NCBI RefSeq assembly: GCF_024273195.1
Contig: NZ_JAMZCU010000002.1
Coordinates: forward strand, 310,001-374,000
Reading direction: 5' to 3'
Length of the DNA: 64,000 nucleotides
Source: Devosia ureilytica
GTDB lineage: Bacteria; Pseudomonadota; Alphaproteobacteria; Rhizobiales; Devosiaceae
The notes under the pieces were generated by a model. It was given only the letters and a program-made list of their open reading frames with translations, was not told where the DNA came from and searched no databases. Both the position numbers and the translations under genes were made by a program. Each line of letters starts with the position of its first letter. Within the stretch, counting starts at the first letter, position 1. Below, in pieces: positions 54,607 through 62,227 of the stretch.

Positions 54607-54653
54607 GCAGGTAAAAACCTGCGCTTGACATGCAGGCATATACCTGCACAATA
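54607..54653 (+). promoter_or_regulatory. ArsR-group promoter with two operator dyads
   Basis: GCAGGT-AAAA-ACCTGC (54607-54622) and GCAGG-CATATA-CCTGC (54632-54647) are two inverted repeats centred 25 bp apart. Between them is TTGACA (54625-54630), and 17 bp later ACAATA: a good sigma-70-type promoter whose spacer is filled by the second dyad. A dimeric repressor there would block polymerase. The predicted transcript start falls after the first ATG (54655) and so favours translation from 54676. Confidence 0.7.
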
Positions 54654-54675
54654 GATGGCGAACCGAGAGACTGGA

Positions 54676-54990
54676 ATGGACGAAGACAAGGTATTCAAGG
54701 CGCTGGCCGATCCAAGCCGCCGAAGGCTGCTCGACCTGCTGTTCGAGCAGAATGGGCAATCGCTGGGCCAATTGTGCGAGCATCTCGACATGGCCCGGCA
54801 GTCGGCCACGCAGCACCTTGAAATCCTGGAAGCGGCCAATCTGGTCAGCTCGATCAAGCAGGGCCGGGTGCGGCTGCACTACATCAATCCCGTGCCCATC
54901 CACGAAGTCTACGAACGCTGGGTCCGCAAGTTCGAGCGCGAGCGCCTCAGCCTGTTGCATGAGCTGAAAACCCAGCTCGAAGGAGAGTGA
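54676..54990 (+). CDS. ArsR-family transcriptional regulator
   Basis: 104 residues from ATG with GAGAG upstream. Winged helix: DKVFKALADPSRRRLLDLLF, GQSLGQLCEHLDMARQSATQ, HLEILEAANLVSSIKQGRVR. The metal-binding Cys pair of arsenic/cadmium sensors is absent; it belongs to the ArsR group usually paired with SRPBCC (AHSA1) proteins, which follows after one base. It most likely represses its own operon through the two dyads in the promoter. Confidence 0.92.
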   Translation: MDEDKVFKALADPSRRRLLDLLFEQNGQSLGQLCEHLDMARQSATQHLEILEAANLVSSIKQGRVRLHYINPVPIHEVYERWVRKFERERLSLLHELKTQLEGE

Positions 54991-54991
54991 A

Positions 54992-55456
54992 TTGACGAGG
55001 GAAACCACCAGTTTTGTCTATGTGACCTATATCGCCTCAACGCCGGAAAAGGTGTTTGCGGCCATCACCACCCCGGAAATCGCCCGCCGCTACTGGGGCC
55101 ACGAAAATGTTTCGAGCTGGCAAAGGGGCGCCCGCTGGGAACATGTCAAAGCCGACGATGCTCGCACGGTTGAACTGGTGGGCGAGGTCATCGAGCACGA
55201 CCCGCCCAAGCGGCTGGTGATCAGCTGGGCCAATGCATCCGAGGCGCATCAACCCGAGAGCCACAGCCGCGTGACTTTCGAGATCGAACGCTACCAGGAT
55301 ATGGCGCGCCTGACCGTCAGCCATGATGATCTCATCGCCGGCAGCGGCATGGCCAAGGGCATCAGCAAGGGATGGCCCATCGTGCTCTCCAGTCTCAAGT
55401 CCTATCTCGAAACCGGCCGCGGGCTGGACGTTTTCGCCAAGCCCGCATCGGCCTGA
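54992..55456 (+). CDS. SRPBCC (AHSA1/START-like) domain protein
   Basis: 154 residues. Starts at TTG with AGGAGAG upstream, one base after the ArsR stop. TYIASTPEKVFAAITTPEIA, RRYWGHENVSSWQRGARWEH and the C-terminal helix KGWPIVLSSLKSYLETGRGL are the AHSA1-like pattern: a hydrophobic cavity closed by the last helix. These proteins bind lipophilic ligands; the ligand is unknown. Pairing with ArsR is very common. Confidence 0.9.
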   Translation: MTRETTSFVYVTYIASTPEKVFAAITTPEIARRYWGHENVSSWQRGARWEHVKADDARTVELVGEVIEHDPPKRLVISWANASEAHQPESHSRVTFEIERYQDMARLTVSHDDLIAGSGMAKGISKGWPIVLSSLKSYLETGRGLDVFAKPASA

Positions 55457-55473
55457 ACCTGGGGAACAAGACC

Positions 55474-55914
55474 ATGTCGACCTCAAAGTTTACCGGTGGC
55501 TGCGCCTGCGGCGCCGTCCGCTACCAGATGCACACCGAACCCATCTTCCAGAACCATTGCCAATGCCGGGACTGCCAGAGGCAAAGCGGGGCCGGGCATG
55601 GCTCCTACCTCACCTTCGCACAGCGCGAGGATCAGGCCGTGTCAGGCAGCGCCACCAAGTGGAGCGTCGTCGCCGAAAGCGGCAACATCAAGCACTATGC
55701 CTTCTGCCCGACTTGCGGGTCCCCCGCCTATCTGACATTTGCGGCCATGCCGGACCTGATTGCAGTGCCGGTGGCGAGCCTGGATGATCCCGGCGCGTTC
55801 ACGCCGCAGGCGCTGACCTATGCCAGCCGTGGCCATGGCTGGGATCTTGTCGATCCGGTTTTGCCGACCTTCGCCGGAATGCCGGCAGCCCAGGACCCAT
55901 CGCCATCCAGCTGA
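55474..55914 (+). CDS. GFA-family zinc protein
   Basis: 146 residues from ATG. Zinc Cys motifs: GGCACGAVRY, NHCQCRDCQRQSG and FCPTCGSP. Probable glutathione-dependent formaldehyde-activating-like fold, activity unproven. It follows the SRPBCC gene by 17 bp in the ArsR operon. It is not a recent copy of the GFA protein at 46.8 kb: spacing and residues between the Cys pairs differ. Confidence 0.9.
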   Translation: MSTSKFTGGCACGAVRYQMHTEPIFQNHCQCRDCQRQSGAGHGSYLTFAQREDQAVSGSATKWSVVAESGNIKHYAFCPTCGSPAYLTFAAMPDLIAVPVASLDDPGAFTPQALTYASRGHGWDLVDPVLPTFAGMPAAQDPSPSS

Positions 55915-56035
55915 TGCTGGCCTGCCAATCGCGGTTGGTCCTAACGCCTTTTCCGAACCATCACACCCAACCAGACCACGGACCACTGTCCGGGGCGCGC
56001 CCGCTCACGCCCAAAGTCACCACAAGGAGCAAAAA

Positions 56036-56497
56036 ATGAACGACCAGGCCAGTTTCACGACACGATTTCATGTCACCAAGAGCCCGCAGGCGGCTTTCGA
56101 AGCCATCTGCAATCCCCGCGGCTGGTGGAGCGGGGAGATCAGCGGTTCCAGCCACCGGCTGGGCGATATCTTCACCTATCGCTACAAGAACCTGCATTTT
56201 TCCCGCCAGCAGGTATCCGAGCTGGTGCCCGACAGGCGCGTCGCCTGGCAGGTGCTGGACGCCGATCTCGCCTTTGTCACTGACCGGAGCGAATGGACCG
56301 GGACGACCATCGCCTTCGACATCGCCAGCCGCGGCGGCCAGACTGAGGTGACTTTCACCCATCTGGGCCTGCAACCACAGGTGGAATGCTTCGAGGTCTG
56401 TACCGATGCCTGGTCAGGCCTGATCCAGGGCAGCCTCAGGGAGCTGATCGAGACGGGCAAAACAAAGATGCGGGAGCTGGACGCGCAAACGCCATAG
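56036..56497 (+). CDS. SRPBCC (AHSA1-like) domain protein
   Basis: 153 residues, start with AAGGAG upstream. RFHVTKSPQAAFEAICNPRG, WWSGEISGSSHRLGDIFTYR and EVCTDAWSGLIQGSLRELIE show a START-like cavity protein different from the one two genes upstream. The gap of 121 bp before it may hold its own promoter. It is the last chromosomal gene before the integrated element. Confidence 0.87.
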   Translation: MNDQASFTTRFHVTKSPQAAFEAICNPRGWWSGEISGSSHRLGDIFTYRYKNLHFSRQQVSELVPDRRVAWQVLDADLAFVTDRSEWTGTTIAFDIASRGGQTEVTFTHLGLQPQVECFEVCTDAWSGLIQGSLRELIETGKTKMRELDAQTP

Positions 56498-56543
56498 GCC
56501 GCTGGGCGCGGCCAAGAAAAGTGGGCTGACAGATTGGAGGAAT

Positions 56544-56557
56544 TGGTGGAGCCTAGC
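56544..56557 (-). other. Candidate attachment site: 3' end of tRNA-Ala
   Basis: On the minus strand this reads GCTAGGCTCCACCA, the same as the last bases (acceptor arm plus CCA) of alphaproteobacterial tRNA-Ala genes. The rest of the tRNA is missing: the upstream sequence diverges at once. It lies 147 bp before the integrase start, the expected place for the core of an attachment site left by integration into a tRNA gene. Confidence 0.6.
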
Positions 56558-56703
56558 TCCATCTAACAAGCATTCGTGCGTGTTCATCGGTGTCCATATT
56601 TCATAGGGGTTTAGCTCCAGCACCGTGAACACATGTTCTTGTGACGTTCGCCGATGTTCGCTATCATCCACGCACTCAAGTGGGGATGAAAGTGGGGGCA
56701 GCC

Positions 56704-57966
56704 ATGGCGCGTTCACTGAACAAGCTTTCCGAGGTCGGGGTTCGGTCCGCGAAGAAGGCCGGCCGCCATAGCGATGGCGGCGGCCTCTATCTCAACGTCT
56801 CTGCGAGCGGCGGGAAGTCGTGGGTCTTCATGTGGACGCCGCCCGGTGGCAAGCGTCGCGAGATGGGTCTCGGTCCATATCCCACTGTGACTTTGGCCAA
56901 GGCCAGGGCAATGGCTGCCAACTATCGCGTCGACGTTGCAGAGGGCCGGGATCCGATAGCGGAACGTGACCAGACGCCCGAACCCTTATTCGGCGACGCG
57001 GCCGACCAGTATATCGAGACCATCAAATCCGAATGGAGCAACGCCAAGCACGCGGAGCAATGGTCGCACACGTTCAAAGTCCGGTGCGCTGCAATTCGGA
57101 ACTTGAGGGTGTCGGCCGTTGGCACAGATCATATTCTGAAGGTTCTCCGCCAACCGGTGACCTCGAAATACAAAGGCGAGGTGAAGAGCGGCGAGTTTTG
57201 GCTCATCATGCCAGAGACGGCCGGTCGGGTTCGCAACCGCATTGAGCGCGTTCTCGATCATTGCCGGACGAAGGGTTGGCGGACTGGTGAGAACCCAGCG
57301 CGCTGGAAGGGCCATTTGGCGCACCTGCTGCCCAAGCCAGCAGCCCTGATCCGGGGCCATCAACCGGCCATGTCCTATGAGGACGTTCCGGCCTTCATGG
57401 CGGAGTTGCGTGCCCAGGAAGGCCTGTCGGCGCGTGCCGCAGAATTCTCCATCTTGAACATGACTAGGTCGAACGAGGCGCTTGGCGCTGAATGGCCAGA
57501 ATTCGACCTGGACGGCAAGTTCTGGACGATACCGAAAGAGCGCATGAAGATGGGCAAGGAGCACACGGTTCCTCTGTCTGACCGCGCCGTGGAGATAATC
57601 CAGGAACTCAAGAACGCGGGCACAAACCATCGCTTCGTATTGCCGGGTCAGCCACGGAAATCCGATGGGGAAGAGCGTCCGCTCTCGAACATGGCAATGC
57701 TGATGTTGATCCGCCGGATGGGCTACGACGTCACCATGCATGGCTTTAGATCGTCAGCTCGAGACTGGGCTGGTGATGAGACGCCGTTCGCCCGCGAGAT
57801 TGTCGAGCATGCCCTCGCCCATAAGGTCGGCGATGACTCCGAGAATGCGTATCGGCGCCTTACCGCACTCAAGAAGCGCCGGGTGCTCATGCAAGCGTGG
57901 GCTGACTACTGCTGCTCGACGAGGCCTTCCAACGTCGTGCCCATCAAGGGCGGTGCAAACAGCTAA
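56704..57966 (+). CDS. Tyrosine recombinase/integrase with DUF4102-type arm-binding domain
   Basis: 420 residues from ATG with GTGGGGG upstream. The N-terminal DUF4102-like domain shows SDGGGLYLNVSASGGKSWVF and MGLGPYPTVTLAKARAMA. The catalytic domain has Arg in LNMTRSNEALGAEW, the H-x-x-R of MHGFRSSARDWAGD, His in VEHALAH and the nucleophile Tyr in SENAYRR. It is complete, so the element could still be mobile. This type typically uses tRNA 3' ends as targets, matching the tRNA-Ala fragment beside it. Confidence 0.95.
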   Translation: MARSLNKLSEVGVRSAKKAGRHSDGGGLYLNVSASGGKSWVFMWTPPGGKRREMGLGPYPTVTLAKARAMAANYRVDVAEGRDPIAERDQTPEPLFGDAADQYIETIKSEWSNAKHAEQWSHTFKVRCAAIRNLRVSAVGTDHILKVLRQPVTSKYKGEVKSGEFWLIMPETAGRVRNRIERVLDHCRTKGWRTGENPARWKGHLAHLLPKPAALIRGHQPAMSYEDVPAFMAELRAQEGLSARAAEFSILNMTRSNEALGAEWPEFDLDGKFWTIPKERMKMGKEHTVPLSDRAVEIIQELKNAGTNHRFVLPGQPRKSDGEERPLSNMAMLMLIRRMGYDVTMHGFRSSARDWAGDETPFAREIVEHALAHKVGDDSENAYRRLTALKKRRVLMQAWADYCCSTRPSNVVPIKGGANS

Positions 57967-57972
57967 CAGAAC

Positions 57973-58029
57973 CCGTGGGGATAGACCGGCCAGTCGAAAA
58001 GCGGGGAACACCTCCCGCCCTCCCCACGG
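57973..58029 (+). terminator. Long-range hairpin after the integrase
   Basis: CCGTGGGGA and TCCCCACGG pair perfectly across 39 bases, and inside them GCGGG and CCCGC form a second stem. It begins 7 bases past the integrase stop. No T-run follows, so it may be a terminator or a structured leader for the next gene; the gap of 219 bp up to that gene holds nothing else recognised. Confidence 0.4.
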
Positions 58030-58185
58030 TCCCAAGGTGTCCGCAGAGGTAGCGAATGTCCAAGTCATCAAAGGCGCCCATCGAACCCCTCAAGATGGTA
58101 AAAAAACTTAGGTCCTATCCATCAAAAGGCGCGTGGCTCTCAACGGGCGTCTGATGGTGAGAGGTCGCTTGCTGCTTTGGACAAT

Positions 58186-59007
58186 ATGATGACCCAGAGT
58201 TTGCGGCAGTCGGGCGTTTTGCCGCTTCATGAATCGACCGAGCCGGACGCCGCTTTGCCATCATCGGCCCCACCTCCAAACATCACCGACTACGATCCAA
58301 TGCGAATGCCGGTATGGACCCTACTAATGGCGCTCGCCTGGATTGCGACCCGAGACGCCGAAAGGGTCACTTGGCAACGTGATGAGTGGCGCCGCGCGAA
58401 CGGCTTACCCGAGGGTAGTATTCTGGCCGTGTCTATTGGCGCTATGGAGGGCCTTGAGGATGGGGACGATGAAGATGAAGACGACCCCACGGTGTTTCGT
58501 GCCCTGGATGCTTTTGACAAGCTAAAGGCGGCTGGAGAAGGCGACGAAATTGAAGTCTATGCCATGGCCTTGGGGCGAAACGAGCCAGTGACGCTGCGCC
58601 CCCTCGATTGGACCTATGGAAAGCTGTCGTTTGATAGTCGCTATGATGAAGTCTGGCGGGTCGGTGGAGAATACTACCACACCATGACGGTCGGGCGTGA
58701 GAACCTGCTCAGGGTGTTCCCCGCGCCGGAGCCTGTGTCTCCATTATCCGATGCTTCTAGGGATCATGAAGTGGGTACCGGTCCCCAAGGACTGGGGCAA
58801 ACGGTGCAAGTGCTGGCCGACGCCATCTGGTACACATGGCAAAAGGTGCCTGATGGCTTTCCGCGCCGGGAGGATCGCTTCAAAGCGATCTGGGACGCAG
58901 CAAAGGGCCGTCAACCGGCACTTCGGGACCGAAATATGCCATCGTTCGACTCGTTCGAGCGCGCAGAGAAGGCGGTCAAAGAGCACCTAAAAAAGGATGG
59001 CCGCTGA
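58186..59007 (+). CDS. Hypothetical protein with acidic segment, unknown function
   Basis: 273 residues from ATG (an upstream TTG is also in frame). A disordered N-terminus is followed by a Trp-rich helical region (MPVWTLLMALAWIATRDAER, VTWQRDEWRRANGLPEGS), a strongly acidic stretch GLEDGDDEDEDDPTVF and a C-terminal region with WDAAKGRQPALRDRNMPSFD ending in Lys. No known domain recognised. It sits between integrase and AlpA, a usual place for island-specific genes. Confidence 0.7.
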   Translation: MMTQSLRQSGVLPLHESTEPDAALPSSAPPPNITDYDPMRMPVWTLLMALAWIATRDAERVTWQRDEWRRANGLPEGSILAVSIGAMEGLEDGDDEDEDDPTVFRALDAFDKLKAAGEGDEIEVYAMALGRNEPVTLRPLDWTYGKLSFDSRYDEVWRVGGEYYHTMTVGRENLLRVFPAPEPVSPLSDASRDHEVGTGPQGLGQTVQVLADAIWYTWQKVPDGFPRREDRFKAIWDAAKGRQPALRDRNMPSFDSFERAEKAVKEHLKKDGR

Positions 59008-59088
59008 TCACTGCGGCAACTTGCTGATGTTTGCGGTAGCCTGCGGCTGACTGCGGAAATGCATCAATAGAAACAACAATTTATGTTC

Positions 59089-59122
59089 GTCCTCGTTCAC
59101 ATCAACCCGAACGAACGAGGAC
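59089..59122. promoter_or_regulatory. Perfect inverted repeat over the AlpA-like gene's ribosome-binding site
   Basis: GTCCTCGTTC and GAACGAGGAC are perfect complements 14 bases apart; the right arm includes the GAGG ribosome-binding site 5 bases before the start codon. It may be an operator for the DNA-binding protein itself or an RNA hairpin that limits its translation. Confidence 0.5.
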
Positions 59123-59125
59123 CTG

Positions 59126-59320
59126 ATGACATTGAAACCCGCCTACTCGGTCAGCCAGTTTCTGTCCGAATTTGCCATGGGCCGAACCCGCTTCTACGAG
59201 TTGGTCGGCCAGGGCGCGATCCGCGTCCGCAAGAATGGCAACAAGACCATCGTCACGGGCGAAGATGCCCAGGCCTTTCTCAACAGTCTTCCGATTGTTG
59301 AGCCGAAGAAGGCCGCCTGA
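59126..59320 (+). CDS. AlpA/excisionase-type small DNA-binding protein
   Basis: 64 residues. A MerR-like winged helix runs YSVSQFLSEFAMGRTRFYEL, VGQGAIRVRKNGNKTIVTGE then DAQAFLNSLP, the excisionase/AlpA pattern. Such proteins direct excision or switch on the integrase in phage-like elements. GAGG lies upstream inside the inverted repeat. Confidence 0.88.
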   Translation: MTLKPAYSVSQFLSEFAMGRTRFYELVGQGAIRVRKNGNKTIVTGEDAQAFLNSLPIVEPKKAA

Positions 59321-59386
59321 TCCAGCAACCCATGAAAAAGGGGAGCTGGCTGGCAGGCCAATGTGCTCCCCGGAAAGTGTTTCCGA

Positions 59387-59578
59387 GTGCATAAATACAC
59401 CAAGTGCGCCATTGCGCGCAACAGGCGCGAAGCCGCCAATCTCTGCATCAACCACGAACCTGAATTGACGCGCGGTGGTCTCGTGATCAAGCGCTGCCGC
59501 CCTCAGTGGTCGGCCAGCGTTTGCAACCTCAAGGCAGCATTGGCCGGTATTGGTCAGGAGGTGCGCCATGCCGGCTAA
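59387..59578 (+). CDS. Small hypothetical protein
   Basis: 63 residues from GTG; other starts are possible and no clear ribosome-binding site is seen. It runs VHKYTKCAIARNRREAANLC then INHEPELTRGGLVIKRC and KAALAGIGQEVRHAG. Its end overlaps the start of the next gene, whose ribosome-binding site lies within it, which is consistent with a packed phage-like operon. No family recognised. Confidence 0.42.
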   Translation: MHKYTKCAIARNRREAANLCINHEPELTRGGLVIKRCRPQWSASVCNLKAALAGIGQEVRHAG

Positions 59579-59954
59579 TCCTCGCCGCACGTCGGCTACC
59601 GACCCGAAGCGTTGCATCTTCAAAAAGGCGAAGACATGGACGCGCCGAGATCCTGACGCTCCCCAGTCGCCTCAGGCCAGGTGGAACAGGAACAATCGCC
59701 ACAAACTTCGCGCCCATGCCGAAGTCCGGAAAGCTCTGCGCACCGGCGACCTCAAGCGCGGTCGTTGCGAAGTCTGTGGTAGCCTCCGCGTCGAAGCCCA
59801 CCATGAGGACTATACGGCGCCACTGTCGGTGACATGGCTGTGCCGTCGCCACCATAAGTTGTGGCACGCGGCCGAGCAGAAAATCGAAAATGGCAGCGTC
59901 GCCCTGTGGATTGAAGCGCTGTTGTCGGGAGGCGCCAATGTCTCCGGCCAATGA
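59568..59954 (+). CDS. HNH-like zinc-binding phage-type protein
   Basis: 128 residues from ATG with AGGAGG upstream. A basic N-terminus precedes CEVCGSLRVEAHHEDYTAPL, then VTWLCRRHHKLWH: Cys-x2-Cys, His-His and Cys-x2-His-His form a treble-clef zinc site like that of HNH nucleases. The catalytic HNH signature is degenerate, so it may be a nuclease or a structural DNA-binding protein. Similar short proteins occur in alphaproteobacterial prophages. Confidence 0.7.
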   Translation: MPANPRRTSATDPKRCIFKKAKTWTRRDPDAPQSPQARWNRNNRHKLRAHAEVRKALRTGDLKRGRCEVCGSLRVEAHHEDYTAPLSVTWLCRRHHKLWHAAEQKIENGSVALWIEALLSGGANVSGQ

Positions 59955-60231
59955 CAATGCACAAAGTCCCGAGGCGAACTGGAGCCATATCGAGCTGTCG
60001 GCGGGGACGGTAGCTGACGCCTATGTGCTGGACGAGCATGGCAAGCGTGCTCTGCCATGTGAGGTTGGCCAGTTTCGCTTCTTCATCGACGTGGTCGAAT
60101 ACGATGGTGGTCGTCTCGGGCTGGAAAGTTGCGAGACCTATGAGCACGCGATCCTTAAGGCGGAACAGGCGCGACATGACTGGCAGCTCTCCAGTCCGGC
60201 TCGTGACATGGTCGTGGAATCGCGCCCATGA
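59938..60231 (+). CDS. Hypothetical element protein
   Basis: 97 residues from ATG with GGAGG upstream, overlapping the HNH-like gene by 17 bp and the following HTH gene by 4 bp. It reads MSPANDNAQSPEANWSHIEL, then LPCEVGQFRFFIDVVEYDGG and YEHAILKAEQARHDWQL. Acidic, soluble, no domain recognised. Tight packing supports that it is real. Confidence 0.65.
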   Translation: MSPANDNAQSPEANWSHIELSAGTVADAYVLDEHGKRALPCEVGQFRFFIDVVEYDGGRLGLESCETYEHAILKAEQARHDWQLSSPARDMVVESRP

Positions 60232-60755
60232 GCAAGGAAGCCTGTAAGTGGCATAGCCGTCAGGTCATCCCCAATGGACCAATGAAGTCCGTCCTGGGCG
60301 TCCTGGCATACCTGCACTGTGAGGGGAAGTTGATTTTCCCCTCACAGGCTTACCTTGCCCGTGAGACTGGATTGACCGACCGGTCGGTGCGCACCGCGCT
60401 GGCCCTTCTCGATGCGATGGGTGTCGTTGACCGTCGCCATCGCAGTGCTGGTGCAAAGGGTCGAATTTCCGACAGCTACACCCTGCGTCTGAAACAGGAA
60501 TTCATGTTCACCCGGCGGCAAATCCGGGACACCCGAAATGCACTTCGCTACCGGAAGCAAATTCCGGTTGGAGAAAATTCTCTACCGGAACGTGGTTCCT
60601 TCGCTACCGGAAGCGCGTTCCGGGGAATAGGAGAGGAACAGGATAAGAGTACCTACCAAGAGGGAGCCCTCAAGGGGGTAGATAGTAGTGTAGGGTATAC
60701 GCGCGAGGCCGGGGTGGTGGTGCCACTGCGGGCAATCGGCGGGGGCGCCAAATGA
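60228..60755 (+). CDS. Helix-turn-helix protein of the replication module
   Basis: 175 residues. HTH_36-like N-terminal domain: GPMKSVLGVLAYLHCEGKLI, PSQAYLARETGLTDRSVRTA, LALLDAMGVVDRR. Such domains are common in phage and plasmid replication initiators. The C-terminal half is low-complexity and charged. It overlaps the helicase start by 4 bp (ATGA), indicating translational coupling in a helicase-primase module; it could mark the origin. Confidence 0.8.
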   Translation: MSKEACKWHSRQVIPNGPMKSVLGVLAYLHCEGKLIFPSQAYLARETGLTDRSVRTALALLDAMGVVDRRHRSAGAKGRISDSYTLRLKQEFMFTRRQIRDTRNALRYRKQIPVGENSLPERGSFATGSAFRGIGEEQDKSTYQEGALKGVDSSVGYTREAGVVVPLRAIGGGAK

Positions 60756-62227
60756 GGCAGCTCCACGACTACCAGGCCAATGCCATCGCCGTTCTGCGCC
60801 AATCTCTGGCAAGGGGTCACAAAAGGCCCATGCTCCAGGCGGCGACCGGGTCAGGCAAAACGGTTATCGGTGCCCACATTACGCAATCGGCCTTGGATAA
60901 GGGAAAGCGCGTTTGCTTCACCGTTCCGGCGATCTCATTGATTGACCAGACCGTCGAGCGTTTCCGGCAAGAAGGGATCGATAACCTAGGAGTTATTCAG
61001 TCGGATCATCCGGCCACGGATCCAACGGCGCAAGTCCAGATCGCCAGTGTCCAAACCCTCGCCCGCCGCATGTTCCCTGGCACGGACCTCGTTATCGTTG
61101 ATGAGGCTCATCAGATGCACAAGGCGGTGTTCCAATGGATGGGCCAGTGTCCAGACCTCCCATTTGTCGGGTTGTCGGCAACGCCTTGGACCAAGGGCCT
61201 TGGCAAATACTACGACCACCTCATTGTGGCGGCGACGACGGGTGATTTGATCTCCCGAGGCTTCCTGGCCCCATTCCGGGTCTTTGCCCCGTCGCATCCT
61301 GACCTTGGCAAGGTTCGAACTGTTGCTGGCGACTATCACGAGGGCGACCTCGAAGATGCCATGAGCGAGCCCAAGCTCACAGCGGACATAGTTTCGACCT
61401 GGTTGGAGATGGGCGAGAACCGTCCCACCCTTTGCTTCGCGGTCAATCGAGCACACGCGAGAAAGCTGCTGGACGAGTTCATCGCCGCCAACGTCAGTTG
61501 CGCCTGTGTCGATGCTTACACTGACCGTGAGGAACGCAAGCGGCTCTGCGAGGCCTTCAACGATGGGCTGGTCAAGGTCATCGTCAATATCGGGACCATG
61601 ACGACGGGTGTGGACGTTGATTGCCGGTGCATCATCCTGGCCCGGCCTACGAAATCGGAAACCCTCTATGTCCAGATTATCGGTCGTGGCCTTCGCACGG
61701 CACAGGGCAAGGCTGATTGCCTGATCCTCGATCACAGTGACACCACACTGCGGCTGGGTTTTGCCGACCAAATCCACCACGACACGCTGGACGATGGGCG
61801 GCGCGACGAAACCCGTGCCCGGAATGCCAAAGCTGACACGCCCAAGCTGCCCAAGGAATGCGCCAGCTGTCACTACGTGAAACCGGCCGGCGTCCACGTT
61901 TGCCCCCAATGCGGTTTTGCGCCCGCACGTAGGGAGGACGTGGAAACGGCGGCAGGCAAGCTTGTTCAGGTGGCCGGGGGCAAGGCCAGGGCCGACCATT
62001 CCACCAAGCAAAGGTTCTGGAGCGGGCTGCAATGGTATTGCCAGCAGCGCGGTTACAATCAGGGCTGGGCATCGCACAAGTATCGGGAAAAGTTCGGAGT
62101 GTGGCCGCGTGGGATGCTCGACACTCCGCGTGCCCCCGATGCGGAATGCGCAAATTTTGTTCGAGCCGGGATGATCCGGTTTGCCAAGGCCAAACAGAAG
62201 CAATTGCGGGAGGCGACCAATGGGTAA
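60752..62227 (+). CDS. DEAD/DEAH-box (superfamily II) DNA helicase
   Basis: 491 residues. Motif I QAATGSGKTVIGAH at about 29-42, DEAH in IVDEAHQMHKAVF near 118, Ser-Ala-Thr in VGLSATPW and motif VI QIIGRGLRTAQGKAD near 308. A zinc ribbon follows, CASCHYVKPAGVHVCPQCG, then a C-terminal domain with RFWSGLQWYCQQRGYNQGWA. SSL2/RecQ-type phage helicases with this layout help start replication. It overlaps the primase gene by 8 bp. Confidence 0.93.
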   Translation: MRQLHDYQANAIAVLRQSLARGHKRPMLQAATGSGKTVIGAHITQSALDKGKRVCFTVPAISLIDQTVERFRQEGIDNLGVIQSDHPATDPTAQVQIASVQTLARRMFPGTDLVIVDEAHQMHKAVFQWMGQCPDLPFVGLSATPWTKGLGKYYDHLIVAATTGDLISRGFLAPFRVFAPSHPDLGKVRTVAGDYHEGDLEDAMSEPKLTADIVSTWLEMGENRPTLCFAVNRAHARKLLDEFIAANVSCACVDAYTDREERKRLCEAFNDGLVKVIVNIGTMTTGVDVDCRCIILARPTKSETLYVQIIGRGLRTAQGKADCLILDHSDTTLRLGFADQIHHDTLDDGRRDETRARNAKADTPKLPKECASCHYVKPAGVHVCPQCGFAPARREDVETAAGKLVQVAGGKARADHSTKQRFWSGLQWYCQQRGYNQGWASHKYREKFGVWPRGMLDTPRAPDAECANFVRAGMIRFAKAKQKQLREATNG

